Shown here: in pieces, positions 24,387 to 33,446 of the stretch
How positions within the stretch are numbered: the stretch's first letter is position 1
How the letters are laid out: every line of letters starts with the position of its first letter
Source: Burkholderiales bacterium
GTDB lineage: Bacteria > Pseudomonadota > Gammaproteobacteria > Burkholderiales > SG8-41
Length of the DNA stretch: 64,000 bases
NCBI GenBank assembly: GCA_030683105.1
Contig: JAUXMZ010000048.1
Span: 1-64,000 of the forward strand
Reading direction: 5' to 3'
Notes under the pieces: generated by a model
The model's input: only the letters and a program-made list of their open reading frames with translations
Told to the model about the DNA's origin: nothing
The model's database searches: none
Made by a program: the position numbers and the translations under genes

Positions 24387-25829
24387 ATGTCATCCCCTGT
24401 TTCCAACCTCCGTCCCGCCCCCGACAAGGTCATTGCCGACATTGCCGCTTACGTCGATGGCTACACGATAAAAAGCAAACTCGCGCGGGAAACCGCGCAT
24501 CTGACCCTGATCGACAGCCTGGGCTGCGGTTTCGAAGCGCTGGCCTATCCCGGTTGCACCAAACTGCTGGGCCCGCTCGTGCCGGGAACCCTCGTGCCCA
24601 ACGGCGCGAAAGTGCCGGGCACGCCGTATCAGCTCGATCCGGTGAGCGCGGCGTTCAATCTCGGTGCGATGGTCCGCTGGCTCGATTACAACGATGCGTT
24701 CTATGGCGCAACCGTGATCCATCCCTCGGACAACATCGGCGCGCTGCTGATGCTCGCCGATTACCTCTCGCGTACGCGCGTGGCGCAGGGCAAGCCTCCG
24801 CTCCCGATGGGAGAGGTGCTGGACGTCATCGTGAAGGCGTATGAGATCCAGGGCGGGCTGGCGCTCGAAAACGGATTTACCGCGGTTGGTCTCGACCACA
24901 CCATGCTGGTGAAAATCGCCACCAGCGCGGCGGCGGCGAAATTGCTCGGCTGTACGAGCGAGGAAATCGTCAACGCGGTATCGAACGCGTGGATCGACGG
25001 TCACGCGCTCGCGGCTTTCCGCCGCCGTCCCAACACCGGTCCGCGCAAGTCATGGGCGGCGGGGGATGCTTCCGCGCGCGGCGTGTGGCTGGCGCTGCTC
25101 GCGAAAAAAGGCGAGATGGGCTATCCCTCGGCGCTGACCGCAAAGACCTGGGGGTTATACGACGTGCTGTTCAAGGGCAAGCCCTTCAAATTCCAGCGGC
25201 CGTTCGGCAGCTACGTCATGGAAAACGTGCTGTTCAAGATCGCCTACCCCACGGCGTTCCACGGCCAGAGTGCGGTGGAAGCGGCGATCAAACTGCATCC
25301 GCTGATGAAAGACCGGCTCGATGACATCGTGCGCATCGACGTGCGCTGCCACAATTCGTCCATGGTCATCCTCGACAAAACCGGCCCGCTGCACAACTTC
25401 GCCGACCGCGACCACTGCATGCAGTACATGATCGCAATCGGCCTGATCTTCGGCAGGATGACCGCGGAGGACTATGAAGACCACGTTGCGGCTGATCCGC
25501 GCATCGACCGGCTGCGCGCAAAAATGAAACTTTCGGAATACGCGCCATACGAGAAGGACTACCACGACCCCGCCAATCGCACCAACTCCAATTCGATCAG
25601 GGTGTACTTCAAGGATGGCGGCAGCACGCCGCTGTCCGAAGTGCTGTATCCGCTGGGCCACCGCCGCCGGCGCGAGGAGGGCGTGCCGCTGCTGATGGAG
25701 AAATTCGAGAAGAACGTCGCGCGCGTGTTTGCCGCGAAACAGCGCACCAGGATACTCAAGGTGTGCCTCGACCGGAAAAAACTGGAGGGGATGGCAGTAA
25801 ATGAATTCATGGACTTGATGACGGTGTGA
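24387..25829 (+). CDS. prpD: 2-methylcitrate dehydratase, PrpD family
   Basis: MmgE/PrpD-family protein of 480 residues. It matches the E. coli PrpD pattern over its full length: LGCGFEALAYPGCTKLLGPL, VPGTPYQLDPVSAAFNLGAM, RWLDYNDAF, HPSDNIGALL, KSWAAGDASARGVWLALLAK and FQRPFGSYVMENVLFKIA. In the propionate pathway PrpD dehydrates 2-methylcitrate to 2-methyl-cis-aconitate. The partners prpB, prpC and acnD are absent here and the next gene is a hydrolase. WLDYNDAFYGATVIHPSDN differs from the usual substrate-site segment (an EWGH-like stretch), so a related hydroxy-acid substrate is possible. Confidence 0.9.
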   Translation: MSSPVSNLRPAPDKVIADIAAYVDGYTIKSKLARETAHLTLIDSLGCGFEALAYPGCTKLLGPLVPGTLVPNGAKVPGTPYQLDPVSAAFNLGAMVRWLDYNDAFYGATVIHPSDNIGALLMLADYLSRTRVAQGKPPLPMGEVLDVIVKAYEIQGGLALENGFTAVGLDHTMLVKIATSAAAAKLLGCTSEEIVNAVSNAWIDGHALAAFRRRPNTGPRKSWAAGDASARGVWLALLAKKGEMGYPSALTAKTWGLYDVLFKGKPFKFQRPFGSYVMENVLFKIAYPTAFHGQSAVEAAIKLHPLMKDRLDDIVRIDVRCHNSSMVILDKTGPLHNFADRDHCMQYMIAIGLIFGRMTAEDYEDHVAADPRIDRLRAKMKLSEYAPYEKDYHDPANRTNSNSIRVYFKDGGSTPLSEVLYPLGHRRRREEGVPLLMEKFEKNVARVFAAKQRTRILKVCLDRKKLEGMAVNEFMDLMTV

Positions 25830-25864
25830 CCGGGATTACTTGATAAACCTGAAGGAGAGGACAG

Positions 25865-26659
25865 ATGCCTAAAGTTACAGTCGGCGGCGGCGAGATCTAT
25901 TACGAGGAAACCGGCGCCGGACATCCGCTGATACTGGTGAGCGGCCTGAACGGGGTGGGCCGCTACTGGCAGCCGCAGCTCGCCGCATTTGGTGAACGCT
26001 ACCGGGTGATCACTTATGACCAGCGCGGCACCGGGGCGAGCGACCGCGTGCAGCGCAAGTTCTCCATCGACCAGATGGCGGCTGAACTCGCGGCGCTGAT
26101 GGACGCGCTGAAGATCGAGCGCGCACACCTCGTCGGCATGTCGACCGGCGGCGCGATTGGCCAGACACTCGCCATCGAGCAGCCGCAGCGCGTCGCGCGC
26201 CTCGTGCTGTGCAGCACCTGGACGCATTGCGATCCGTGGTTCCGGCGGCTGTTCGAGGCACGGCGCGAAATGTACCGGCAATGCGGCCCCGAACTGCACG
26301 CCATGTTCCATCCGCTGTGGCTGTATCCGCCTGACTATGTGAATGCGCACGACGCCGAGATTACCGAGGAGCGGCAGAAGGCCGTCGGGAGCGCGCCGCC
26401 GGCGGAAGTATCGATCGGACGCATCGATGCGCTGCTCGCATTCGACCGGCGCGCGGACCTGCCGCGCATCAAGTCGCCAACGCTGGTCATCGCCAGCGAC
26501 AACGACTACATCACGCCGAGCTATTACGCCGAAGCGATCGCGCGCGCGATCCCTGGCGCCAGGCTCGTGATTCCACGCGGCGGCGGGCATTCGATTTCGA
26601 AGACCCGGCCGGAGGAGATCAATCGCATCGTGCTCGATTTCCTCGAAGCCGCCGGGTGA
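25865..26659 (+). CDS. Alpha/beta-hydrolase
   Basis: A protein of 264 residues of the RutD/3-oxoadipate enol-lactonase-like group: VSGLNGVGRYW oxyanion region, YDQRGTGASDR, nucleophile elbow LVGMSTGGAIGQ (Ser near residue 94), acid ASDNDYITP and histidine GGGHSISK. GGAGAGG precedes the start. It follows prpD by 35 bases on the same strand and is likely co-transcribed. Possible roles are lactone or ester hydrolysis in the same catabolic route. Confidence 0.88.
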   Translation: MPKVTVGGGEIYYEETGAGHPLILVSGLNGVGRYWQPQLAAFGERYRVITYDQRGTGASDRVQRKFSIDQMAAELAALMDALKIERAHLVGMSTGGAIGQTLAIEQPQRVARLVLCSTWTHCDPWFRRLFEARREMYRQCGPELHAMFHPLWLYPPDYVNAHDAEITEERQKAVGSAPPAEVSIGRIDALLAFDRRADLPRIKSPTLVIASDNDYITPSYYAEAIARAIPGARLVIPRGGGHSISKTRPEEINRIVLDFLEAAG

Positions 26660-26673
26660 TGCCACATCACGAC

Positions 26674-26811
26674 GGTTCGCACGGAGAACACGGAGTTCAC
26701 GGAGGTAATTTATGAATTCCTGCTTTTCTCAGTCCACTCCGAGTACCCGTCAAGCGCACCCGTCAAGCGGGTATTGTGAAGAAGGTATTGAAAAGAATTC
26801 TCCGTGCGAAA
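26674..26811. repeat. CACGGAG-family hairpin with nested palindromic module
   Basis: Left arm ttcgcacggagaacacggag and on (26676-26706), core with cctgcttttctcag (26719-26732), then the right arm actccg...ctccgtgcgaa interrupted by a doubled copy of the acccgtcaagcg module (26745-26772) and gaaaagaattc. Its core has the same orientation as the copy at 33149. Confidence 0.75.
26745..26772. repeat. Doubled palindromic module (acccgtcaagcg)
   Basis: Two head-to-tail copies: acccgtcaagcgc then acccgtcaagcgggt. They interrupt the CACGGAG right arm and are followed by attgtgaagaag, as at 30820 and 42491. Confidence 0.65.
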
Positions 26812-26870
26812 CGGTTTCCCGGTTCCTGGGCGCAAGGTAAAGACCGAAACCATTCCTGGCTATGCCTTGT

Positions 26871-26896
26871 TTTTCTCTGTGTTCTCTGTGGTTAAG
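26871..26896. repeat. Single CACAGAG-type arm
   Basis: Units ttctctgtg/ttctctgtggtt form one right arm 19 bases beyond the 3' end of the SMP-30 gene. No matching left arm is near; the sequence before it (26812-26870) shows no gene. Confidence 0.6.
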
Positions 26897-26914
26897 TGAT
26901 TTTTGCAGTAGATG

Positions 26915-27835
26915 TCAGTAGTGCGAATACATCTTGCGTCCCGCCGTCGGCAGCCGGGCGCTGAGGATGCAGCCCGCTTCCGAATCGACGATATAGAGCG
27001 TCTTGCGGTCGGCGCCGCCGTAAGCGCAGTTGGTGACGATTTCGCTTTTCGGCGACTGGATTCGGTATAGCGGCTCGCCGCGGTGGTTGAACACCCACAC
27101 CGCGCCCATGTCGGGATGCGCGACCGCCAGCCCGTCGGCTTCGTCTATCGTCATGCCGTCGGGGCCGCGCCCGCCCGAGAGCTGGAGGTAGACACCCATG
27201 CGCGACACCGTGCCGTCGGGCAGCAGCGGCAGGCGCCACACCGCGTTGGCGCGCGTCACGGCGACATACAACGTATTTTCCTTGTTGTTCAGCACCAGTC
27301 CGTTGGGGCTCGGGATATTGTCGGCGAGCACCGTAAGCTTGCCGGCGGCGCTTAACCGGTACACGCGGCCGACCGGGTCCTGCAGTCCGCTCTGTCCCTG
27401 GTCGGTGAAATACAGATCGCCGTTGCCGGCAAAAACGAGATCGTTCAGCCCCCTGAAGCCCTCGAGGTTATGGCGGGAGAGGATGGTCGCTATGGTGCCG
27501 CGCCTGGCGTCGAGCAGCATCAGGCCGTTCATGTGATCAGCGACGAAAATGCGCCCGTCCTTGTGGATCTTGAGGCCGTTGGGTTCGCCGTCGTATTCGA
27601 CGATCAGTTCCCACTCCGCCTTGGGCGTGATGCGGAAAATGCGCCCGAACGGAATGTCGGTCACATAGAGGTTGCCCTTGCGGTCGAACGACGGGCCTTC
27701 GAGAAAGCAGCCGCCGGCGGGCGCGGGCCTGCCCGCCGCGACGCGCTCGGCGGAGACTTTGGTTCTGCGGAATTTTTTCGGCAACTCGGCGTAGACTTCG
27801 GCGGTGATGAGCTCGGGCGGGGCGAACAGGTTCAT
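26915..27835 (-). CDS. SMP-30/gluconolactonase/LRE family protein
   Basis: Six-bladed propeller of 306 residues. Metal-site segments of the SMP-30 family are visible: GCFLEGPSFDRKGNLYVTDI (Glu), GFRGLNDLVFAGNGDLYFTD (Asn/Asp), SPNGLVLNNKENTLYVA and GPDGMTIDEADGLAVAH (Asp). Family members hydrolyse sugar lactones or other esters. No signal peptide. It is divergent from an acyl-CoA ligase across an 81-base gap, implying shared control; the exact substrate is open. Confidence 0.9.
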   Translation of the reverse strand: MNLFAPPELITAEVYAELPKKFRRTKVSAERVAAGRPAPAGGCFLEGPSFDRKGNLYVTDIPFGRIFRITPKAEWELIVEYDGEPNGLKIHKDGRIFVADHMNGLMLLDARRGTIATILSRHNLEGFRGLNDLVFAGNGDLYFTDQGQSGLQDPVGRVYRLSAAGKLTVLADNIPSPNGLVLNNKENTLYVAVTRANAVWRLPLLPDGTVSRMGVYLQLSGGRGPDGMTIDEADGLAVAHPDMGAVWVFNHRGEPLYRIQSPKSEIVTNCAYGGADRKTLYIVDSEAGCILSARLPTAGRKMYSHY

Positions 27836-27916
27836 GATTGCAGGCAGCCTTATCGGTTATTTCCGTCACGATTGTATGTCAAAACCTGTAGAATTTCCGC
27901 GCTGGTTCCTAGAAAA

Positions 27917-29542
27917 ATGAAAACACCCCTCCAGGTTCTGAAGCGCTATCCGCAGCACGATTACACGCTGCACGGCGCGCTGCAAAGCCGCATGGCGCGC
28001 GATCCGCAGCGCCCGTTTCTGTTGTTCGGCAACAAGGTCTGGAGCTGGCATGAATTTGCCGCCGCCGCAGACAAGCGCGCGCGCGCGCTCACCGCGCGCG
28101 GCATCGCCAAAGGCGACCGCGTGGCGGTGATGGCCCAAAACAGCGACGGCCATGTGCTGCTGCTGTTCGCGCTGGCGCGTCTCGGCGCCATCATGGTGCC
28201 GGTCAATCCCGAATTCGGTGTCGAAGAAGCGCGCTATGTGATGCATCATGCCGAAGTCAGCGGCGTAGTGGCGGCGGGCGGCACGCTCGATGTCGCGCGC
28301 GCGGCTTGCCAAGGGCTCGCGCTCGCACCGTGGTTCGTGCTGCTCGATTCCAGCCATGATAAGGCGCTGCTGCTAGGCGATCTGATTGCGCACGCGCCGG
28401 ACATCGCGCTTCCAGTTAACGGTAGCGCCGACGACACCTGCCTTATCGTCTACACCTCGGGCACCACCGGTTTTCCCAAAGGCGTGATGCACAGCCAGCG
28501 CAGTTTCGTCACCTGCGGCGAAGCGTTCGTGCAGCGCGTCCATCTGCAGCCTGACGACCGCGTGATGATCGTGCTGCCGCTGTTTCATATCAACGCGCTG
28601 TTCTATTCGCTCGCCGGCACGCTGGCGGCAGGATGTAATATATTGATATTAAACAAGTTTTCTGCGTCGACTTTCTGGCAGTCGATAGCCGATCACGGCG
28701 TCACCCAGGTCAACATCATCGAGGCGGTCGGCGCTATTCTCATGAACCGGCCGCGCAGCGAGTTCCGCCCCGGGCACAAGGTCCGCGTGATTTACGGCGT
28801 GCGCGAAAGTGTAGCCGACTGTTTTCGCGACGAGTTCGGCATTGCGCACCGCATCGGCGGCTACGGCATGACGGAAATTCCGGGAGTGGCCTGCAACCCG
28901 TACGACGGGCCGCAAAAGCCGGGCAGCATGGGGCCGGTCGGCCGGCATCCCGACCCGGCGCGCCCGTGGGCCGTATGCCGCGTGGTCGACGATGCAGGCA
29001 GCGATGTGCCCGACGGCGAAGTCGGCGAGTTGATCGTGAAAACACCCATCATCATGCAGGGCTATTTTCGCGACCCGGAGCAGACGCGCGCGGCGTTCCG
29101 CGACGGCTGGTTCCTGACCGGCGACCTGGTGCGGCGCGATGCCGACGGTTATTTTTATTTCGTCTCGCGCAAGAAAGACATCATCCGCCGCCGCGGCGAG
29201 AACATCGCCGGCGCCGAACTCGACCGGGTGATCGGCGCGCATCCCGCCGTGCACGAAGCAGCTGCGATTCCCGTGCCGGCGGAACTGGGCGAGGACGAAA
29301 TACTGGTTGCCATCGTCAAGAAGCCCGGCAGCGAGCTGACGGCCGAAGCGGTCTCGCAATGGTGCCGCGAGCGCCTGGCGCCGATGAAAGTGCCGCGCTA
29401 CGTGCTGTTCATGGACGAACTGCCGCACACGCCGACCCACAAGGTCGCCAAGGCCGTGCTGCGCGCCGATGCGTCGTTGCGAGTCCGCGCTGTGGATCTG
29501 CAGGCGGCCGCAGAGAAAGGTAGTAGCACCACGCGTCGATAA
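27917..29542 (+). CDS. Acyl-CoA synthetase (AMP-forming), CaiC-like
   Basis: ANL-superfamily ligase of 541 residues, starting MKTPLQVLKRYPQHDY; the long in-frame extension upstream runs antisense into the SMP-30 gene and is excluded. Motifs: ATP loop IVYTSGTTGFPKGVMHS (about 175-195), aromatic GGYGMTE, hinge WFLTGDLVRRDADGYFYFVSR, and the adenylation lysine region near THKVAKAVL. Activates a carboxylic acid to its CoA thioester; resemblance to crotonobetaine/carnitine CoA ligase is at subfamily level only. Next gene downstream is a hydrolase, about 100 bases away. Confidence 0.93.
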   Translation: MKTPLQVLKRYPQHDYTLHGALQSRMARDPQRPFLLFGNKVWSWHEFAAAADKRARALTARGIAKGDRVAVMAQNSDGHVLLLFALARLGAIMVPVNPEFGVEEARYVMHHAEVSGVVAAGGTLDVARAACQGLALAPWFVLLDSSHDKALLLGDLIAHAPDIALPVNGSADDTCLIVYTSGTTGFPKGVMHSQRSFVTCGEAFVQRVHLQPDDRVMIVLPLFHINALFYSLAGTLAAGCNILILNKFSASTFWQSIADHGVTQVNIIEAVGAILMNRPRSEFRPGHKVRVIYGVRESVADCFRDEFGIAHRIGGYGMTEIPGVACNPYDGPQKPGSMGPVGRHPDPARPWAVCRVVDDAGSDVPDGEVGELIVKTPIIMQGYFRDPEQTRAAFRDGWFLTGDLVRRDADGYFYFVSRKKDIIRRRGENIAGAELDRVIGAHPAVHEAAAIPVPAELGEDEILVAIVKKPGSELTAEAVSQWCRERLAPMKVPRYVLFMDELPHTPTHKVAKAVLRADASLRVRAVDLQAAAEKGSSTTRR

Positions 29543-29643
29543 CAGGCCGTCGTTTGATTGACCGCGGTGCGGGCGTTGACTACACTTCAACGCTCCCCAG
29601 AGCTTAAACCAATCCAGCACGCCCACGTTGCGAGGAGAAAGCA

Positions 29644-30786
29644 TTGAGAGCCGGCTTCCAGTATTTCCCCGAGAATTTCATGTGGTCCCAGGGCATGATG
29701 ATCGTGATCGAAATGGCGCGCTGGGGCGGCGCCGCGATGAGCGAAGTCGACCGCGTGGGAAAACGCCTCAAGGACAAGGTCGGGGACAACGAGGCCTGGG
29801 GCAGCGAATGGGAGAAGGAGGCGCAACGCATCGAGACCATGGGCGATGACGCGGCGGCGGAGAAGTCCCCGCTGTCTGCGGCCGGTCATTATCTGCGCGC
29901 CGCGACCTACTATTTCGTCGGCGAGCGTTTCGTCGCACCCGGCCCGAAGAAAACCGAACTCTACGTGAGCTGCCTGCGGTGCTTCCGCGCCGGCATCAAG
30001 GGGCGCTATCCCAATATCGAGCGCGTCGAAGTGAAATTCGAAGGCACGACGCTGCCGGCGTGGTTCATGAAAGCGCCGGTTGCGGGCAAAGCGCCCACCG
30101 TGTGTTTCTTCGACGGGCTCGACAGCACCAAGGAGTTGTCCATCCTGTTCGGCGGCGTCGAACTCGCGCTGCGCGGCATACACACGCTCGCCATCGACGG
30201 CCCGGGGCAGGGCGAGGCGCTGCGGCTGCAGAATATTCCGAGCCGCCCCGATTACGAGGTGCCGGCCGCGGCCGCGTACGATTACGTTGCATCGCGCGCC
30301 GATGTCGATCCGAAGCGCGTCGCGGTCATGGCCTACAGCATGGGCGGTTACTATGCGCCGCGCGCCGCGGCGTTCGAAAAACGTTTCGCGGCGTGCGTGG
30401 CGTGGGGCGGGCATTTCGATTATCACGCGACCTGGATCACGCGCCGCAAGATCCTTGAATCCGGCGGCAACCGCGTATCGGCGCCGCATTTCCAGCTGCC
30501 GTGGGTGATGGGCATGCCGGACATGGATGCCGCGATGAAAAAAACCGAGAGCTACAAGCTCGCGGGCGTGGCGGAGAAAATCACCTGCCCGTTCCTGGTG
30601 ACGCACGGCGCGGACGACTCCATTTCGCCGGTCGAGAACGCGCGCCTGCTCTACGACGCCGTAAGTTCAATACAGAAAACGCTGAAGATTTTCACCGCGG
30701 AAGAAGGCGGCAGCGAGCATTGCCAGGGGGACAATCGTTTCCTCGGCGCGACGTACGTCGCCGACTGGCTGGCCAAACATCTGTGA
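29644..30786 (+). CDS. Alpha/beta-hydrolase, dihydropseudooxynicotine hydrolase-like
   Basis: A protein of 380 residues. The helical N-terminal cap (about 1-125) precedes a hydrolase core with VCFFDGLDSTKE, IDGPGQGEALRLQ, the nucleophile elbow VMAYSMGGYYAPR (Ser near residue 225), THGADDSISP and the histidine in GGSEHCQGD. The cap-plus-core layout matches the family of 2,6-dihydropseudooxynicotine hydrolase and FrsA-like esterases. A TTG start is used, backed by GAGGAGA ten bases upstream. Probably acts on a carbon-carbon bond next to a carbonyl or on an ester; substrate unknown. Confidence 0.85.
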   Translation: MRAGFQYFPENFMWSQGMMIVIEMARWGGAAMSEVDRVGKRLKDKVGDNEAWGSEWEKEAQRIETMGDDAAAEKSPLSAAGHYLRAATYYFVGERFVAPGPKKTELYVSCLRCFRAGIKGRYPNIERVEVKFEGTTLPAWFMKAPVAGKAPTVCFFDGLDSTKELSILFGGVELALRGIHTLAIDGPGQGEALRLQNIPSRPDYEVPAAAAYDYVASRADVDPKRVAVMAYSMGGYYAPRAAAFEKRFAACVAWGGHFDYHATWITRRKILESGGNRVSAPHFQLPWVMGMPDMDAAMKKTESYKLAGVAEKITCPFLVTHGADDSISPVENARLLYDAVSSIQKTLKIFTAEEGGSEHCQGDNRFLGATYVADWLAKHL

Positions 30787-30872
30787 TTCGTAATTCGTAA
30801 TTCGTGATTCGTGATTCGTACCCGTCAAGCGGGTATTGTGAAGAAAGATTCGTGATTCGTAAATCGTAAGCG
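30784..30872. repeat. ATTCGTR heptamer tandem repeat with nested module
   Basis: Five copies of gattcgt/aattcgt (30785-30819), then the palindromic module acccgtcaagcgggtattgtgaagaa (its core 30820-30834), then further degenerate copies (gattcgtgattcgtaaatcgt, up to about 30868). The module splits the array cleanly, with gattcgt on both sides. Confidence 0.8.
30820..30834. repeat. Nested palindromic module (acccgtcaagcgggt)
   Basis: Interrupts the ATTCGTR array; followed by attgtgaagaaa and a resumed gattcgt unit. Confidence 0.65.
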
Positions 30873-30942
30873 GTAAGCGGAAAGAAAAACTCCCTCACCT
30901 TCAGGGTGATGGTTTACACCAGCGCGTTACGCAGGAGGAATG

Positions 30943-31923
30943 ATGGCAGGCAAATTTAAAATTGTGCTTGGCGTGGTGATTGGTGCATGCGCAGTTGTTC
31001 TCGCCCCTTCGATCGCAATGGCGCAGGCTTATCCGACGAAACCGGTCCGCTTCGTGGTGCCTTATGCTCCCGGCGGCCCGTTCGACGAAATCGCACGCGT
31101 GGTCGGGCAGCGGCTGACCGCGGTATGGGGCCAGCAGGTGCTGGTCGATAATCGCAGCGGCGCCGGCGGCAGCATAGGCGCCGATGTCGTGGCCAAGTCG
31201 CCGCCCGACGGCTACACCATGCTGCTCGGCAACTCGGGGCCGATCACCGTCAATCCCAACCTGCGCCGCGACCTGCAATATGACTCCCTGCGGGACCTCG
31301 CCCCTGTCACCCAGATCGTCGCCGCGCCCATGGTGCTCGTCGTGCATCCTTCGCTGCCGGTATATTCGGTAAAGGATCTGGTGAAGCTCGCCAAAAACAA
31401 TCCCGGACGGCTCAACTATGCTTCGGCGGGAATCGGCAACCTGCAGCACTTGGGCATGGAATCGCTGCAGTCGATGGCGAAGATCAAAATGAGCCATGTG
31501 CCGTACAAAGGCGCGGCGCCGGCTTTCATCGACCTGCTGAGCGGCCAGGTCGACCTAATGTTCGCCAATATCGTCGGCGTGCTGCCGCACGTCTGGTCCG
31601 GCAAGGTGCGTGCCATCGCCGTCTCCGCCTCGGGCGGCGCGCCGGCGTTGCCCGGCATTCCCGGGGTCGCGGCGACGCTGCCGCAATTCCACCTCGACGG
31701 CTGGATGGGCATTCTGGTGCGCGCCGGCACGCCGCCTGAAGTGATCGCCAGGATGCACAAGGACATCGCCGCGGTGGTCGAGGGCAAGGATTTCAGGGAG
31801 CGATTCGAGAAACGCGGCGCCGAAATCACGGTCGGCGGGCCGGAAGGGCTGGCCAGGATCATCCGCGGGGAACTTGTGCTTTATGGCAACATCATCAAGA
31901 CGGCTGGAATAAAGCCCGAGTAA
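30943..31923 (+). CDS. Bug-family (TctC) periplasmic solute receptor
   Basis: Receptor of 326 residues. AGGAGG ends just before two successive ATG codons (30940 and 30943); the second has better spacing. Signal peptide GACAVVLAPSIAMAQ; then YPTKPVRFVVPYAPGGPFDE, where the usual serine/threonine-aspartate pair is FDE, and VLVDNRSGAGGSIGAD. An amidohydrolase follows after 56 bases, suggesting the transported acid is that enzyme's substrate or precursor. Confidence 0.92.
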   Translation: MAGKFKIVLGVVIGACAVVLAPSIAMAQAYPTKPVRFVVPYAPGGPFDEIARVVGQRLTAVWGQQVLVDNRSGAGGSIGADVVAKSPPDGYTMLLGNSGPITVNPNLRRDLQYDSLRDLAPVTQIVAAPMVLVVHPSLPVYSVKDLVKLAKNNPGRLNYASAGIGNLQHLGMESLQSMAKIKMSHVPYKGAAPAFIDLLSGQVDLMFANIVGVLPHVWSGKVRAIAVSASGGAPALPGIPGVAATLPQFHLDGWMGILVRAGTPPEVIARMHKDIAAVVEGKDFRERFEKRGAEITVGGPEGLARIIRGELVLYGNIIKTAGIKPE

Positions 31924-31979
31924 TTTAATTTTCGAGACCACTGCTCACCGCTCACCGTTTCTATCAACCAAGGAAAAAA

Positions 31980-32966
31980 ATGAATATCGATCTGCACAAC
32001 CACGTCATCCCGCCCACCATGATCGCCGCGCTCGAGCGCGATCCGGTCCGGTTCGGGCTGAAAATCGAAGACAAAGACGGCAAGCGTTATTTCAACGCGC
32101 ACGGCAAGCTGGCCGAGCTGCAGCAGACGTTTTACGACGCCGACGCCAAAGTCGCGTGGATGGACCGCGTGGGCATGGACATTTCCGTGCTGTCGGTCGG
32201 GCCGCCGATTTATTTTTACAACCTGTCGGCGGAAACAGGCCTGGCCGCGGCCAAGCTCAGCAACGACGGCATCGCGCAAATGGTGGCGCAGCATCCGGGC
32301 CGGTTGCGCGGCATGGCGACGCTGCCGATGCAGGACCCGGACGCGGCGATCGTCGAACTCGAGCGCGTTGTGAAAGAGCACAAGTTCAAGGCGGTGGAGA
32401 TGGGCACCTCGATCGAGGGCCTGCCGCTCGCCGACAAGAAATTTCGCAAGCTGCTGAAAACCATAGAGCAGCTCGGCTGCTTCATCTTCGCCCATCCCTA
32501 CCAGTGCCTGGCCGACGGCTGGATGGACGACTACTACTTCAAGAACTTCGTCGGCTTTCCGCTCGACACCACGCTGATGATAGGCCACCTGATGTTCAGC
32601 GGCGCGCTCGATGAAATGACGAAGCTGCGCATCCTGTGCGCGCACGGCGGCGGATTTTTCCCGTACCAGATCGGGCGCTTCACCCACGGCCAGCAGGTCC
32701 GGGCCGAACCCAAGGTCAATACGCAGACCTCGCCGCGCGAACTCGTGAAGCGCTTTTACTTCGACGCGCTGACGCATGACGCCAAGGCCGCGCGCTACCT
32801 GATCGACCAGGTCGGCGCCGACCATGTCGTGATCGGCACCGATCATCCGTTCGACATGGGGCCGGTCGATCCGATCGGCGGCATCGATGCGATACCCGGG
32901 TTGACGAAGCGCGAGCGCGAGCAAGTGTGCGAACTGACGGCGAAGGCGCTGCTCGGGGAAAGCTAA
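31980..32966 (+). CDS. Amidohydrolase-2 family protein (ACMSD-like decarboxylase)
   Basis: TIM-barrel metalloenzyme of 328 residues. Expected zinc ligands are visible: N-terminal DLHNHVIPP (H-x-H), FAHPYQC (His near 177), LCAHGGGFFPYQ (His near 221) and GTDHPFDMGP (Asp near 284). This set is typical of the ACMSD group, which decarboxylates aromatic or semialdehyde acids without water addition, though hydrolases share the fold. Cytoplasmic. Probably co-transcribed with the Bug receptor 56 bases upstream; a 9-base-pair hairpin follows the stop. Confidence 0.9.
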   Translation: MNIDLHNHVIPPTMIAALERDPVRFGLKIEDKDGKRYFNAHGKLAELQQTFYDADAKVAWMDRVGMDISVLSVGPPIYFYNLSAETGLAAAKLSNDGIAQMVAQHPGRLRGMATLPMQDPDAAIVELERVVKEHKFKAVEMGTSIEGLPLADKKFRKLLKTIEQLGCFIFAHPYQCLADGWMDDYYFKNFVGFPLDTTLMIGHLMFSGALDEMTKLRILCAHGGGFFPYQIGRFTHGQQVRAEPKVNTQTSPRELVKRFYFDALTHDAKAARYLIDQVGADHVVIGTDHPFDMGPVDPIGGIDAIPGLTKREREQVCELTAKALLGES

Positions 32967-32977
32967 AACACTTGTCT

Positions 32978-33000
32978 CCTCTCTCCCGCTCGGAGAGAGG
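32978..33000. terminator. Hairpin after the amidohydrolase gene
   Basis: Perfect stem cctctctcc/ggagagagg with loop cgctc, 12 bases after the stop codon, without a T run. A similar stem recurs at 59469. It may stabilise the 3' end or act as a weak terminator. Confidence 0.45.
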
Positions 33001-33061
33001 GCTCGAACCCCGATGAGATCAAAAGCTGAGACACGAAGGACACAGAGGACACGAAGTAAAA

Positions 33062-33268
33062 TATATAATAAAAACAGAGGGTTAAAATAATTCCGGTGAA
33101 TGGGGGCACGCTGCGGGATGCCTGAATAGTTCGTCGTGCTACATCCGTTTCGCACGGAGGACACGGAGTTCACGGAGATAGTTCATCGATCTCTGCTTTT
33201 CTCAGTGTTCTCCGTGTGCTCAGTGGGAACCCTCATTCATGCCCATTTTGGAGAGCTAATCCAAGGCT
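33062..33268. repeat. Composite long repeat, copy 1 (CACGGAG hairpin inside)
   Basis: Left flank with tataataaaaac and ggcacgctgcggga (33062-33147), a CACGGAG hairpin (33149-33229) and right flank ending aatccaaggc. The same arrangement recurs at 62787-63028, but with the hairpin core inverted. A CACAGAG-type stretch (33029-33055) lies just before it. The rest of the 480-base gap (32967-33446) is AT-rich and has no gene I can support. Confidence 0.75.
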
Positions 33269-33446
33269 CGAACCGTGCAGTATTTAATTTGGTTTTCCTT
33301 CGCATTCCTTCGCGCTTTTCGGCAATCGATCCCAACTCCGAATGTTTCCTCACGGGTGTCTGACAATTCGATTTTGGGTAGACTGCTAGTGTTCATGCCA
33401 TTCTTATAGCCGCTATTCAGTCATATTTCGATGGGGAACGACCGAC